A stretch of DNA of 64,000 nucleotides from Nitrosospira briensis C-128 (GTDB lineage: Bacteria > Pseudomonadota > Gammaproteobacteria > Burkholderiales > Nitrosomonadaceae), in the NCBI RefSeq assembly GCF_000619905.2, contig NZ_CP012371.1, forward strand, positions 2,997,942-3,061,941, in the 5' to 3' direction. Numbering within the stretch: the first letter of the stretch is position 1; every line of letters begins with the position of its first letter. A program made the translations under genes and the position numbers. The notes below the pieces were generated by a model. The model was not told where the DNA came from, made no database searches, and worked only from the letters and a program-made list of their open reading frames with translations. This document shows, in pieces, positions 35,232 through 44,815 of this stretch.

Positions 35232-36965
35232 CCGGGCGAATAAGCCGGACACACAGGCCGACATCGACCTGCGAAACTGCCTTGGAAACGTTCCACCACG
35301 CAGCTTCATAATGAAGGCCGGTGCCGGTTCCGGAAAAACCACTTCTCTCATTAAGGGCCTGTCATCGGTCATCCGAATGCACGGAGATAAGCTTAGGAAG
35401 ACCCGTCAGCGCGTTGCCTGCATTACCTACACAGAGATTGCAGCCGGAGAGATTTGGAGGGACGTCGGCAGTGACCCCCTAGTTCACGTCTCGACGATCC
35501 ACAGCTTCATGTGGCTGCTAGCTAAGCCGTTCCAGAACGACATTCGCGTCTGGGTGTCTGGACGCATCGTGGAAAAAATTGAGGCACTTGAAGAAAAGCA
35601 GGCAGCCTATGGCCCCAGGGTTCAGCAGCGCACGAAGGATAAGGACACCCGAGACCTAGAGCGCCTCCGTCGGCAGTCGGGGCGGATCGCCGCAGTCAAA
35701 GGTTTCCGATACGGAACAGGTAGCAACTACGCAAAAGGAATTCTGGGTCACGATGACATTCTGAAGCTCGTGCCCCACTTCATTGCCGAACGCCCTCTCT
35801 TCCGAACCCTTCTCGCGCGCCAGTTCCCGTTCGTATTTGTGGACGAAAGCCAAGACACGACTACAGAGGTCGTGGAAGCTTTGAAGACCGTCGAGCGTGA
35901 ACCCGGCGTTACGCTTTGTCTCGGCTTCTTTGGCGATCCGATGCAAAGAATTTACGCTACTGGGACTGGACAGGCTGAAGCGCAGCCCACTTGGGCCGAC
36001 ATTCCGAAACCTGAAAATTTTCGGTGCTCAACCAGGATTCTGAATCTCGCGAACGCGATTCGTCGTGATGGCGATGACCTCGTTCAAACCCCGGGCCAAC
36101 GTCTAGGTCCTGATGGCATCGTTCCAACCCCTGAAGGTTCGGCCCACCTTTTCATTTTGCCTGCGGACGATACGCGGGACTCCAATCTGGTTAGGGTGCG
36201 CGAATGGATGGCGACACGAACCGGTGATGATCATTGGCAAGCAGGTGATGATGACCAAGAGCGGGTAAAGCTTCTCGTCATTGTTCACCAGATGGCCGCA
36301 AGGCGCTTAGGATTCGGAGACCTCTACGCTGCGCTCAACTCCAAGGCGCCGTCAGCGTTCAAAGATGGTTTTTTAGATGGCTCTGCGTGGCCTATTTCGC
36401 CGTGTGTAAAGTTTTTGATCCCGATCGCTATTGCTCACACCCATGGCCGACAGCTTGAAGTGATGCGACTGATCCGGGAGTATTCACTTCTTCTCGATAA
36501 AGACTCCCTTGTCGAGGTGAGCGTAGCTGAGCGTCTTAAGGCACTTGGAGATCTTGTTGCTTCGATCGCAGCAGGCATAGTGGGGAATTCCGGCGTAACG
36601 ATCGGCGACCTTCTGAGACAGGTGCATGCCTCTGACTTACTGATCCTCGACCCTCGGCTGGTATCGTATTTGGATCCGAATGCAGCTGTGCCTGTGCAGC
36701 CCGAGCCCGAAGAAGGAGCGGAAAATGATGACGACGTTCAAGAAGACGATGAATCCGGCAAGGAGTTGGCTTCAATGGATGCTTTTCTAGCGTGCCCTGC
36801 TAGCCAACTATTGGCATACCAGACCTACATCTCGGAACGTTCACCTTTTTGGACTCAGCAAGGCATCAAAGGGGCCGAGTTCGATAGGGTACTTGTCGTC
36901 CTGGACGATGCCGAAAGTACCCACTTCCAGTTCTCCTACGAAAAATACCTCGGCCTTAAAGAACT
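33096..36965. other. Inverted 3.87-kb segment cutting both genes of a Gabija-like locus
   Basis: Bounded by AGTTCTT (33096-33102) and its inverse AAGAACT (36959-36965). Left of it is the minus-strand helicase 3' end; right of it is the minus-strand ATPase 5' end; inside, both gene bodies read on the plus strand. Flipping the segment makes ATPase 59 + 711 = 770 codons and helicase 581 + 70 = 651 codons, both in frame with no base lost. No longer inverted repeat is evident, apart from a weak GTCNCTAT similarity beside each core. No invertase gene is visible. Confidence 0.85.
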
Positions 36966-36975
36966 GAAATCATAG
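35224..36975 (+). pseudogene. UvrD-like helicase (GajB-type) body, 3' end detached
   Basis: Start set at the ATG at 35224, overlapping the ATPase stop (ATGAGTAG). Superfamily 1 motifs are present in order: motif I AGAGSGKTTSL, motif II FVDESQDTTTE, motif III FFGDPMQRIYATG, then motif V QGIKGAEFDRVLVVLDD. After GLKEL the frame enters KS-stop at 36975, so motif VI is missing and is found at 32882-33103 on the other strand. By family the partner acts with the ATPase/nuclease in sensing and degrading foreign or altered DNA. Not functional as it stands. Confidence 0.87.
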
Positions 36976-37142
36976 AGACTGAAACGGTCCCTTCCACCCG
37001 TGACGAACGCATGGATGGCCTGAGTTGCCGACGTTTTTCCACTGTTATTCGATCCTACGAATATTGATATGTCGTCAGCCAGCTCAATATGAGCATCCTT
37101 CAAGCGTCGAAAGTTTCTGAGGCGATACGAGTGAAGATGCAC
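36936..37142 (-). pseudogene. 5' fragment of the OLD-family ATPase (GajA-type), with native start
   Basis: From GTG at 37142 with GGAGG 6 bases upstream: HLHSYRLRNFRRLKDAHIEL, then FVGSNNSGKTSATQAI with Walker A. It matches the body at codon FSS across the 7-bp core. In the current orientation it runs 9 more codons (SLRPRYFS) to a stop at 36936, giving a 68-residue stub. A possible TATAAA at about 37176 on the minus strand could be a -10 element; promoter and start lie outside the inverted segment. Confidence 0.87.
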
Positions 37143-37756
37143 GAAAATCCTCCGCTAATTTTTTAGAATTTATAAGAAGCAATATTCGCCGAAAAATGGC
37201 GGAGTGTTCGCGTCTTGCCAATATCCAACTCTAGCCAAAGCAGCTAACTCATTCATAAGAATGATAAGCGAAATACATCAGTGCGTCTCCGCTTCGCGGA
37301 CCGCGCTGCTCCAGGTTCGCTATTCGCTCATCCCTGATGGGACTGGCCTTCGCCAGCCTTCCACATCGCTAACGCCTACGGCCCAGCTTCCAGCTTCGGG
37401 CCTGCGCGCTTCGCTTGCGTGCGGTCGACACATCAAGGCGGCCGTTGCCTTGTCCAGTCGTCTCCCCTGACTTCATCACCTTGCTCGCGACTGTAGCCCG
37501 CGGCCGTGTGCCGTCAAGGCGCGCAGGGCCGTGTCCTCGCTGCGCTGCGGGCCGCACCAACCCTGCGCTTCTCTCCTTGACGGCCCCCGTCCGCGCGCTC
37601 CTGACCGTCGCGGGCGATGAACTTAGGAAAGACGGTGGCAACGAGGCCAACCGGGTTTTTCGTGCCGACCGCACCGAACAGCCGAAAGGCTGGGCTCCGA
37701 ATCTTGGAATCCGGTGCGGTTTGAACAGCAAACCCTTCTTTGTCAGGAGAAAGACC
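37143..37756. other. GC-rich leader region of plasmid/ICE type
   Basis: About 550 bp of GC-rich sequence with no supported gene. Its run into CAGGAGAAAGACCATG before the DUF932 gene resembles leaders seen on integrative elements and plasmids; that resemblance is from memory and is inference. The antisense and overlapping frames here have no known family. Confidence 0.4.
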
Positions 37757-38348
37757 ATGCAACTCGCATCCCGTTTCGCTTCCCATTCCCCGACGCTGCG
37801 CAGCGATTACCCGCTGTCCGACGACCAAATCCGCCGCGTGGCCCCGTCCATCTTCGCGGACACCCCGCATGAAAGCCGCTCCGAACGGTACGCCTACATC
37901 CCCACCGCCGCCGTGCTGGCGGAACTGCGCAAGGAAGGGTTTGAACCCTTCATGGCAGCGCAAACGCGCGTGCGGCACGACGACCGCCGCGAATACACCA
38001 AACACATGCTGCGCCTGCGCCATGCCAGCCAGATCAACGGCGCGGAAGCCAACGAAATCGTGCTGCTGAACTCCCATGACGGCACGAGCAGCTATCAGAT
38101 GCTGGCCGGGATATTCCGGTTCGTGCGGCGACACGGTGGCGGATGTGCGCGTGCCCCACAAAGGCGACGTGGCCGGACACGTTATCGAAGGCGCTTACGA
38201 AGTGTTGAGCGGCTTCGACCGGGTGAAGGAATCCCGCGATGCCATGCGCGCCATCACCTTGAACGATGGCGAATCCGAAGTGTTCGCCCGCGCCGCGCTG
38301 GCCCTCAGCAGCCCTTGCCGCTTCTTTCGCTGCTGCATCCCTAACCGC
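37757..38348 (+). pseudogene. DUF932-domain protein, frameshifted
   Basis: ATG at 37757 with AGGAGA upstream. MQLASRFASHSPTLRSDYP and RYAYIPTAAVLAELRKEGFE follow the DUF932 phage/plasmid-like family. A frameshift near 38122 moves the rest (CGDTVADVRVPHKGDVAGHV, ESRDAMRAITLNDGE) to another frame, and a further frame ends it near 38348, short of the family's usual C-terminus. By family knowledge these genes ride on plasmids and conjugative elements. Function unknown. Confidence 0.82.
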
Positions 38349-38836
38349 AAGGAGTTATCACCATGAACGCCGTTAATGGCCAACTCTGAGCGGTTGAAAG
38401 AGCTGCGCCAGCAACGCAAGGCTGATCGCGCCACGGTGGACGACACACTATGCAGCGTGGTGGCTGAGGCTACGCTCGACGCTGGTTGATAATGGTATTG
38501 AAAGATCTGTCGCTCGGCAGATCGCTCCATCCGCCGCGCCAGCAGAAGATCTGCGTTCTAACAGTAAAAGCGACGACAAGACCCATGTCGATCGACGCGA
38601 AGCCCACTCAATCATCCAGGTGAGGGAGAAGCCGACGGCAGTATCCGCGTTGCCCGCCCTGGTACGCAGAGATCCGCATTCGCAAGACTCCTATGTAGCC
38701 CTCAGCCCACAAACCCACAGTGAACTCAAGTTGCGAGAAACGCGATAAGCTATTATTTTAACTGCGCTTTTCTCATTGCGCCACAAAAATAAATACTTGA
38801 CAGCGGTCATTTTTTATTACCCCTTAATAAGGGCAA
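38349..38836. other. Intergenic region with a possible 37-codon frame
   Basis: ATG at 38376 opens a 37-residue frame (NSERLKELRQQRKADRATVD) to a TGA at 38487-38489. No ribosome-binding site stands out, and I recognise no family. The rest is degraded sequence, possibly the DUF932 tail and further element debris. Confidence 0.3.
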
Positions 38837-39895
38837 TTACCCCTTTTTTATCCATGTCGCTCCCGGACTTCGCCCCTGACGCTCGACAATGCCCTTTGCC
38901 TGCTGTTCGCGTAATACCCGCCGTACCATATCGCGGCTGACGCCCGGACAAGCCTGCTCCAGTTCGCTGATGGGAAATCCCGTAGTCGCTGCAGCCAGCC
39001 GCCCAATCCCGGCCAGCACTTGGTCCCGCTTCGCACCGCGTGGCGCCTTACCTCGCCTACACGTTCGGCAAATTCGCGATAGGCGGTTTTCAGGATCGAC
39101 AACACATAGTTGATGTAAGGCCACGGGTCGTGGCTGCCTTCGTGCCAGCCTTGAGAACTCTGCTCCAGCGTCTCATAGTATCTTTCCTTGTTCTGCTCGA
39201 CCAAGCGCTCAAGGCTGATGTAATGCCCGACCTCATAACCCAGTATGCAGCTTTGCAGCAACCACAGCAGGCGCGACATTCGGCCATTTCCGTCACGAAA
39301 TGGATGAATGCACAGGAAATCGAGATTGAATGCCGCCAGCGCTAAGAGTGAAGGCACCCAGGGCTCGTCAAGGCAACGCTGCCAGTCCGCTTACCAGTGC
39401 GGTCATCGCGACTGGCACGTCGCGCATCGGCACCGTCCGGAAGCGAACACGCTCTGTTCCGTCCGGGTAACGCTCGATAATATCGCTATCTTCATTCTTG
39501 TATTTTCCCGCGTCCCAGATTTCGCCGAGCGCCATGATGTGAAGACGCGAAATGGTTTCTTCAGAAATTGGTATGGCTACAGCGTTCCCGTATATCCACG
39601 TGAGTGCGTCCCGGTAGCCCCGCACTTCTTCCTCGTCGCGATCACGGAATAGGGGGTGTGGCGAGATGAGTACGTCGCGAACACGAGAAGGCTCAACAGA
39701 GACGCCCTCGATCCGGTTGGACGATACGGCACTTTCGATCAACGCATGTTCGCGCAGGGCTTTGAGCCGCTGCGGCGATTGACGCGTATAGAGCTCCTGC
39801 TTGCCGCGGTATTCGCCGAGATCGGAGAGGTACCAGACGGTGGTTGGATGAATGGGGTATTGACGAGTAGCGAAGAGACGCAGAGTGCTGGTCAT
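38837..39895 (-). pseudogene. Fic-family protein, two frameshifts
   Basis: Starts MTSTLRLFATRQYPIHPTT. The inhibitory/Fic N-terminal region (SSNRIEGVSVEP) is intact to about residue 173. A missing base near 39375 shifts the core, which carries the Fic motif HPFRDGNGRMSRLL. A second missing base near 39050 shifts the C-terminal winged helix (GFPISELEQACPGVSRDMV). The three frames together rebuild one protein of about 350 residues. Fic enzymes transfer AMP to proteins; this one should be inactive unless the shifts are sequencing errors. Confidence 0.85.
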
Positions 39896-40254
39896 GATTT
39901 ATCCGCAGCGATTGATTAACATACCGTAAGAAGTGGACTGTTACACTGTGTTCATCAAGCATAGGATCCTTTATATCCTTCCTATGACGCGTAAATTCGA
40001 AAAGCTGTCAGAATCAAGTAGAGTGCCTGCATTTCTTCAGAAATATATCAAGGGTCAAAAGCGACAAATTGCCCCGCATATAAATCTTATTGTATTTGCA
40101 TAGGTTATCTTATGCCATCCCCAATCCTTGCGGTGTGTAGCTTTATGATCTGGAGCGGGTCAGCGGCGGAGTCCGAAACTTATGCATTTTGACAAAAGAG
40201 GCCGGAATACTTTTCTTTGCTTGTACCAGCGTACCGGGAAAATCTTTATAGAAG
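39896..40254. other. Intergenic region before tRNA-Val
   Basis: About 360 bp, AT-rich in part. No gene, and no direct repeat of the tRNA 3' end was found that would mark an attachment site. Confidence 0.4.
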
Positions 40255-40329
40255 TGGTGGGCGGTACTGGGATCGAACCAGTGGCTTCCACCGTGTGAAG
40301 GTGGCACTCTACCGCTGAGTTAACCGCCC
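40255..40329 (-). tRNA. tRNA-Val (anticodon CAC)
   Basis: Minus-strand cloverleaf: acceptor GGGCGGT/ACCGCCC, anticodon stem CCACC/GGTGG with loop TTCACAC, T-arm GGTTCGATCCC, discriminator A and encoded CCA. It lies 180 bp before gltX, at the border of the accessory region. Confidence 0.95.
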
Positions 40330-40510
40330 ATTGGTTAACCGACAGATAACCGGTTGGGGAGGCGCAATTAGAGCATGAACCCGCGCTTTTGGTCAACGCG
40401 CTCGCGCTCGTTACAAGCCACGCAATCTCACGGCGATCGACGTAAGTCACGGCTGACCTGGTATTTCACGTAAAATAGCCGGCTTTCACCTCGTCAAAGT
40501 CTATCCCCTC

Positions 40511-41908
40511 ATGATCCGTACCCGTTTCGCTCCCAGTCCCACCGGTTATCTCCACATTGGCGGTGCACGCACCGCGCTGTTTTCCTGGGCTTATGCCCGC
40601 AGGCACGGCGGTAAATTCATTTTGCGCATAGAAGATACCGATCTCGAACGCTCTACTGCGCAATCCACTCAGGCGATACTTGACGGCATGGCCTGGCTGG
40701 GGCTCGATTATGACGAGGGGCCGTTTTACCAGATGCAGCGTTTGGCTCGCTATCATGAAGTGGCGGAACAGTTGTTGCGTGCGGGGAAGGCATACCACTG
40801 CTATTGCAGCAGGGAGGAATTGGACGCGATGCGCGAGCAGCAGCGTGCGGCGGGGATGAAACCGCGGTACGACGGACGCTGGCGCGATTCAAAGCAAGCC
40901 CCGCCCGCAGGGGTGAAACCGGTGGTACGGCTGAAGAATCCGCTGGAAGGAGAGGTGACATTCAATGACCTGGTCAAGGGTCAGATTACCGTAGCCAACA
41001 GTGAACTGGACGATCTGGTATTACTGCGCGCCGACGGGGTTCCGACTTACAACTTTGGCGTGATGATTGATGACCTGGATATGAATATCACCCATGTGAT
41101 CCGTGGCGACGATCACGTCAACAATACGCCGCGCCAGATCAATATCTTAAAAGCACTTGGCGCGCCATTGCCCCAATACGCCCATGTACCGATGATACTG
41201 GGGCCGGATGGCGAGCGGTTGTCCAAACGCCATGGCGCGGTTTCAGTGATTCAGTACCGCGAAGATGGTTATCTGCCCGAGGCGCTGATAAATTATCTGG
41301 CGCGACTGGGCTGGTCGCATGGTGACGAGGAAATATTCAGCCGCGAACGACTGGTTGAATGGTTCGATTTTTCGGCAATCAACCGTTCTCCGGCCAAGTT
41401 CAATCCGGAAAAATTGCAGTGGCTCAACCAGCAATATCTCAAGACTGTCGACAATGTGCGGTTGGCGGAACTGGTTCGGCCTTTTCTTGAAGCGGACGGT
41501 TGCAACACGGCAGGGCAGGGTATGCCAAATCTCCCAAGCGTGGCGAATCTGCTCAAGGAACGGGTCAATACCGTGGCGGAGCTAGCCGATGCGGCAGTCT
41601 ATTTCTTTCGCGCGCTGGAACCCGCCGAGGAACTCAAGGCACAGCATTTTACCGCCGAGGTAAAACCGGTCATTCTCGACCTGAGGCAGAAACTGGCTGT
41701 TATCGAGTGGGAAAGCGATGCCATTAATGACGCTATCAAGACCGCCGCCAAGGGCCATGGCGTGAAAATGCCCAAGGTGGCCATGCCGCTGCGCGTAATG
41801 GTGGCAGGTGTCGCGCAGACACCTTCAATAAACGCAGTGCTCGAAATACTCGGTAGGGAAGAAACGCTCAAGCGCATGGATAACCAGCTGGCAGGTTTTC
41901 CTGCCTGA
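40511..41908 (+). CDS. gltX: Glutamyl-tRNA synthetase
   Basis: 465 residues. Class I signatures are PSPTGYLHIGGARTALF (HIGH) and LSKRHG (KMSKS) with the catalytic lysine. It charges tRNA-Glu; downstream are tRNA-Ala and tRNA-Glu(TTC). The C-terminal anticodon-binding domain looks complete. Confidence 0.96.
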   Translation: MIRTRFAPSPTGYLHIGGARTALFSWAYARRHGGKFILRIEDTDLERSTAQSTQAILDGMAWLGLDYDEGPFYQMQRLARYHEVAEQLLRAGKAYHCYCSREELDAMREQQRAAGMKPRYDGRWRDSKQAPPAGVKPVVRLKNPLEGEVTFNDLVKGQITVANSELDDLVLLRADGVPTYNFGVMIDDLDMNITHVIRGDDHVNNTPRQINILKALGAPLPQYAHVPMILGPDGERLSKRHGAVSVIQYREDGYLPEALINYLARLGWSHGDEEIFSRERLVEWFDFSAINRSPAKFNPEKLQWLNQQYLKTVDNVRLAELVRPFLEADGCNTAGQGMPNLPSVANLLKERVNTVAELADAAVYFFRALEPAEELKAQHFTAEVKPVILDLRQKLAVIEWESDAINDAIKTAAKGHGVKMPKVAMPLRVMVAGVAQTPSINAVLEILGREETLKRMDNQLAGFPA

Positions 41909-42039
41909 TCCGGCGCGGGCAGCAAAATGCAGTATATCGTTGGGCAAAATACGACATATCGTTGATCTGCTTTGCACTATACTGCCGCTTTACATTGACT
42001 GGAATTGTGCGGCTCAGTATAATTCGCGTTCATTTTGTC

Positions 42040-42115
<76 letters not shown>

Positions 42116-42163
42116 GTTTCCGGCAATATCGCAAACTGACTGCAATTTGTTTAAAGTCCTTCA

Positions 42164-42239
42164 GTCCCCATCGTCTAGTGGCCTAGGACATCACCCTTTC
42201 ACGGTGAGTACAGGGGTTCGAATCCCCTTGGGGACGCCA
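42164..42239 (+). tRNA. tRNA-Glu (anticodon TTC)
   Basis: Acceptor GTCCCCA/TGGGGAC, anticodon loop CTTTCAC, T-arm GGGGTTCGAATCCCC, encoded CCA. It is 255 bp downstream of gltX, whose product charges it. Confidence 0.96.
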
Positions 42240-42399
42240 AGAAAAATCCTCTATTCGTCGCTTGTTTTTCAAGCGATACGATGTGACGCGCCGAGTCAGG
42301 CTGGATTCATGTGGTCCCGAATGATATTCGGGCGCAAGCTACCACTGTAGAGCGCATAAAATAGAACAGCCTGATAATTGCCGGAGACTTTACCGGCAC

Positions 42400-42597
42400 T
42401 CAGCCGTTTATTGGCGCTATCCCTACGCTTGGTCCTATTTCGCTTGCCCAGTAGACTTTTGATTCTGGAAATCCGGTAAGTTTGGCTTCAAAGTAATATG
42501 GATCCATCGAGTCCTCTGAACAGGTTACGACAAGACCGGGTTTACGTTCGATATTGCCTTCTTTAGTCCGTACATAGGTGATACATTTTGTGGCCAT
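42400..42597 (-). CDS. Small hypothetical protein
   Basis: 65 residues from the ATG at 42597, with AGGGAG about 9 bases upstream. MATKCITYVRTKEGNIERK and an acidic middle (TCSEDSMDPYYFEAK). The longer in-frame reading to 42825 overlaps the next gene and lacks its own start signals. No family recognised. Confidence 0.5.
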   Translation of the reverse strand: MATKCITYVRTKEGNIERKPGLVVTCSEDSMDPYYFEAKLTGFPESKVYWASEIGPSVGIAPING

Positions 42598-42806
42598 TTT
42601 GCTTGGCTCCCTGTATATGGTTAAAGTGGGTGCATTCAAGTTTTCCCTTTGTACTACTGGTTTGCCGGCTGGTTGAACTACCAGCCTTCCACAACAATTT
42701 CTCGTAGCGATCAACAAAACGCTTCGAGGACGGATGAGACCACTCATACCAGTTGATCTCATCCCTGTGTTGCATCGTATGCCGCAACCGATACCGGATG
42801 GGCTTG

Positions 42807-43238
42807 CTACGGCTTGGTCACACACATCCCCTTGCAGTCAAGACCATCTCTGGTGGGATCGCAGTTGTCGGCGGGGTCATCCACGCAAACCATGCCGCCG
42901 ATGCAGTTAATCCGGCTGGGTCCACCGCAAGGCTGTTTGAATTTGCTCTTTTCCCCGGAACCGGCCACACATTTTCCGGGACACTCAAGGCCGTCTCTGG
43001 TGGGGTCGCACTTATCCGCGGGATCATCAACACACGACAGGCCCTGCGGGCATTGGATTACGCTGGGTCCGCCACAGGGCAAATGTTTTTTTTGACCGGT
43101 GGCGGATTTCCCGTGCGGAGCGGAAGCGTCCGGTCCAGATGCCCCATCCTGTGCATGAACAGCGCCACCTAAACCAATAGTCAAGCCAAGCGCCGCTATG
43201 AATCTGGCAGTTAAATTAAATATCCGATAACGTTTCAT
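42807..43238 (-). CDS. Secreted cysteine-rich protein with duplicated domain
   Basis: 143 residues from the ATG at 43238 (GGAG then 5 bases). Signal peptide to about residue 30 (GLGGAVHAQ). Two copies of a 40-residue module follow: PCGGPSVIQCPQGLSC, then VDDPADKCDPTRDGLEC, and again PCGGPSRINCIGG and VDDPADNCDPTRDGLDC, with six matching cysteines each. The DNA is duplicated as well. Likely extracytoplasmic and disulphide-bonded. Function unknown; a protease-inhibitor-like fold is possible but unproven. Confidence 0.7.
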   Translation of the reverse strand: MKRYRIFNLTARFIAALGLTIGLGGAVHAQDGASGPDASAPHGKSATGQKKHLPCGGPSVIQCPQGLSCVDDPADKCDPTRDGLECPGKCVAGSGEKSKFKQPCGGPSRINCIGGMVCVDDPADNCDPTRDGLDCKGMCVTKP

Positions 43239-43773
43239 GGTAGCTCCATTCAAGTAAGAGAATAATAGCATCAGCTAGAAATCTCCCTCTTTCTGCTAAA
43301 ACCGCTGCCTGTTATTTTTTATCCGGGTATCGAAAACAAGATAGAAATTCACACTAATTTTGCGAATATGGAGCTGCCCGGTTCTGTGCGGTGCCGCACT
43401 TTTTGCAGAGGTAATTTGCACAGACACATCGGTAAATGAATGGCGACCCGGAAAGCATTTGTGGCGAAATGCGAGGCCAGTATCAGACACAGGATAAGCA
43501 AGTGATGGGTATCGAGGGACCGCGGGGCGTTCTCACGTGTGCCAAGTTGTGTAAGATATCGGTCGATTGATACGATTGATCGTCCAAGCGCCGGCGTAGT
43601 GACGCCCGAGCACCGGCATAGCATCAGCATAACTCTCCTGGGCCGCAATTTTTAAAACCCGGGAATTTACCGATACCTGCCTGGTCAGTGTACATTTGCG
43701 TAGCGCAGCAAGAAGCGCTGAAACGCCGACCTGTAAACCAGTAAAGATATTATTATGTTCAATACGTACGTGC

Positions 43774-44451
43774 ATGAGTGACGGTTGGAGCCAAGAAGAA
43801 CTGACGGCGTCAGTTGAATGCTATGTCGAAATGCAGCGCAAGGAGCGTGCAGGCCAGCCTATCGCAAAGAAACAATACTATAGGAAGCTGGCGCAGAGGT
43901 TCGGCCGAAGTGAAAAAGCATTCGAACACCGGATGCAAAACATTTCATACATCCTCTCGCTCATGGGGCGCAGCTGGTTGACCGGCCTCAAGCCTGCAAA
44001 AAATGTCGATGCTGACGTTGCGGACCGGATCGAAAAATTATTTACCCAACTCGACGGTCAAAAGGCGGTGGCCGTGGCTGCCTTCGAGATCGCTGTGCGA
44101 GAAGGGGCCCGGCAAAAAAATCTCCCCAAGCCGAATGGTAATCCCAGCCCGAAGGCCAGACGTATAGCGATCACACAATTTCAGCGGGATACCGCAGTCA
44201 AGGCTTGGGTTTTACGGCAAGCAGGGGAAATTTGCGAATGCTGCGAGCAACCCGCTCCGTTCAATGGTGCCGACGGTTTGCCTTACCTGGAATTGCATTA
44301 TGTTCGGCAACTGGCGGAGGGTGGAGCGGATACGGTATCGAATGCGGTTGCGCTCTGTCCCAATTGTCATCGCGAAATACATCATGGCGCAAACGCTCAG
44401 GCACTCACGGCGTGGCTGTACGATAACGTCGCCAGGCTGTTGCGAGACTAG
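43774..44451 (+). CDS. HNH endonuclease family protein
   Basis: 225 residues from the ATG at 43774 (MSDGWSQEEL). The C-terminal HNH domain has a zinc pair CECCEQ and CPNCHREIHH, and ELHYVRQLAEGGADTVSNAV holds the H and N. The N-terminal 110 residues (KKQYYRKLAQRFGRSEKAFE) look like a DNA-binding helical region. By family it is a DNA nuclease resembling McrA types; specificity unknown. The longer frame to 43696 is not required. Confidence 0.82.
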   Translation: MSDGWSQEELTASVECYVEMQRKERAGQPIAKKQYYRKLAQRFGRSEKAFEHRMQNISYILSLMGRSWLTGLKPAKNVDADVADRIEKLFTQLDGQKAVAVAAFEIAVREGARQKNLPKPNGNPSPKARRIAITQFQRDTAVKAWVLRQAGEICECCEQPAPFNGADGLPYLELHYVRQLAEGGADTVSNAVALCPNCHREIHHGANAQALTAWLYDNVARLLRD

Positions 44452-44815
44452 GCCGGTAAAGAGGAATGATTCGTGTTTTTGCCGTGCCGCAAAAATGTTT
44501 GCTGAATAATATTAATACAACATATCAATATATGATAGATGAATGCACCGGCATGGCTGATGCAGGGCGGATGGATTGGAGCGCATCCCATCAAGATGCT
44601 GGGCAGCACCAGAAGAAATATCGGTATGATTATTTACCATTCGGCTTAGCGGCTGATTCAAGGGATAGGATAAGCGGATGAAATGATAGGCCGCGCTTTG
44701 CTCCACCCATCCTGCGTGTATCACCAGCAGTGAGGCTACCAATACTCAGCAAAATGAAATAACCTTTATGAGACTATGGTAAATATATGAAACAAATGTA
44801 TTGGAAGGATCACTG
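44452..44815. other. Intergenic region with repeat pair
   Basis: No gene supported. An inverted pair of the CAACCCATCA family lies at 44567-44594 (GGATGGATTGGAGCGCATCC) and 44689-44714 (GCTTTGCTCCACCCATCCTG), about 95 bp apart. Confidence 0.45.
44567..44714. repeat. Inverted pair of the GGATGGGTGGAGCG family
   Basis: Diverged left arm at 44567-44594 and right arm at 44689-44714. Could fold as a long hairpin if transcribed. Confidence 0.6.

Noticed and set aside
37415-38344. Long 309-codon frame across the DUF932 gene
   Set aside because: Its first ~110 codons are GC-rich leader sequence without start signals; the true start is at 37757, and the frame is wrong after the shift near 38122.
40255-40329. 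tRNA-Val as an integration site of the accessory region
   Set aside because: No direct repeat of its 3' end was found at the far side of the region. It stays possible but unsupported.
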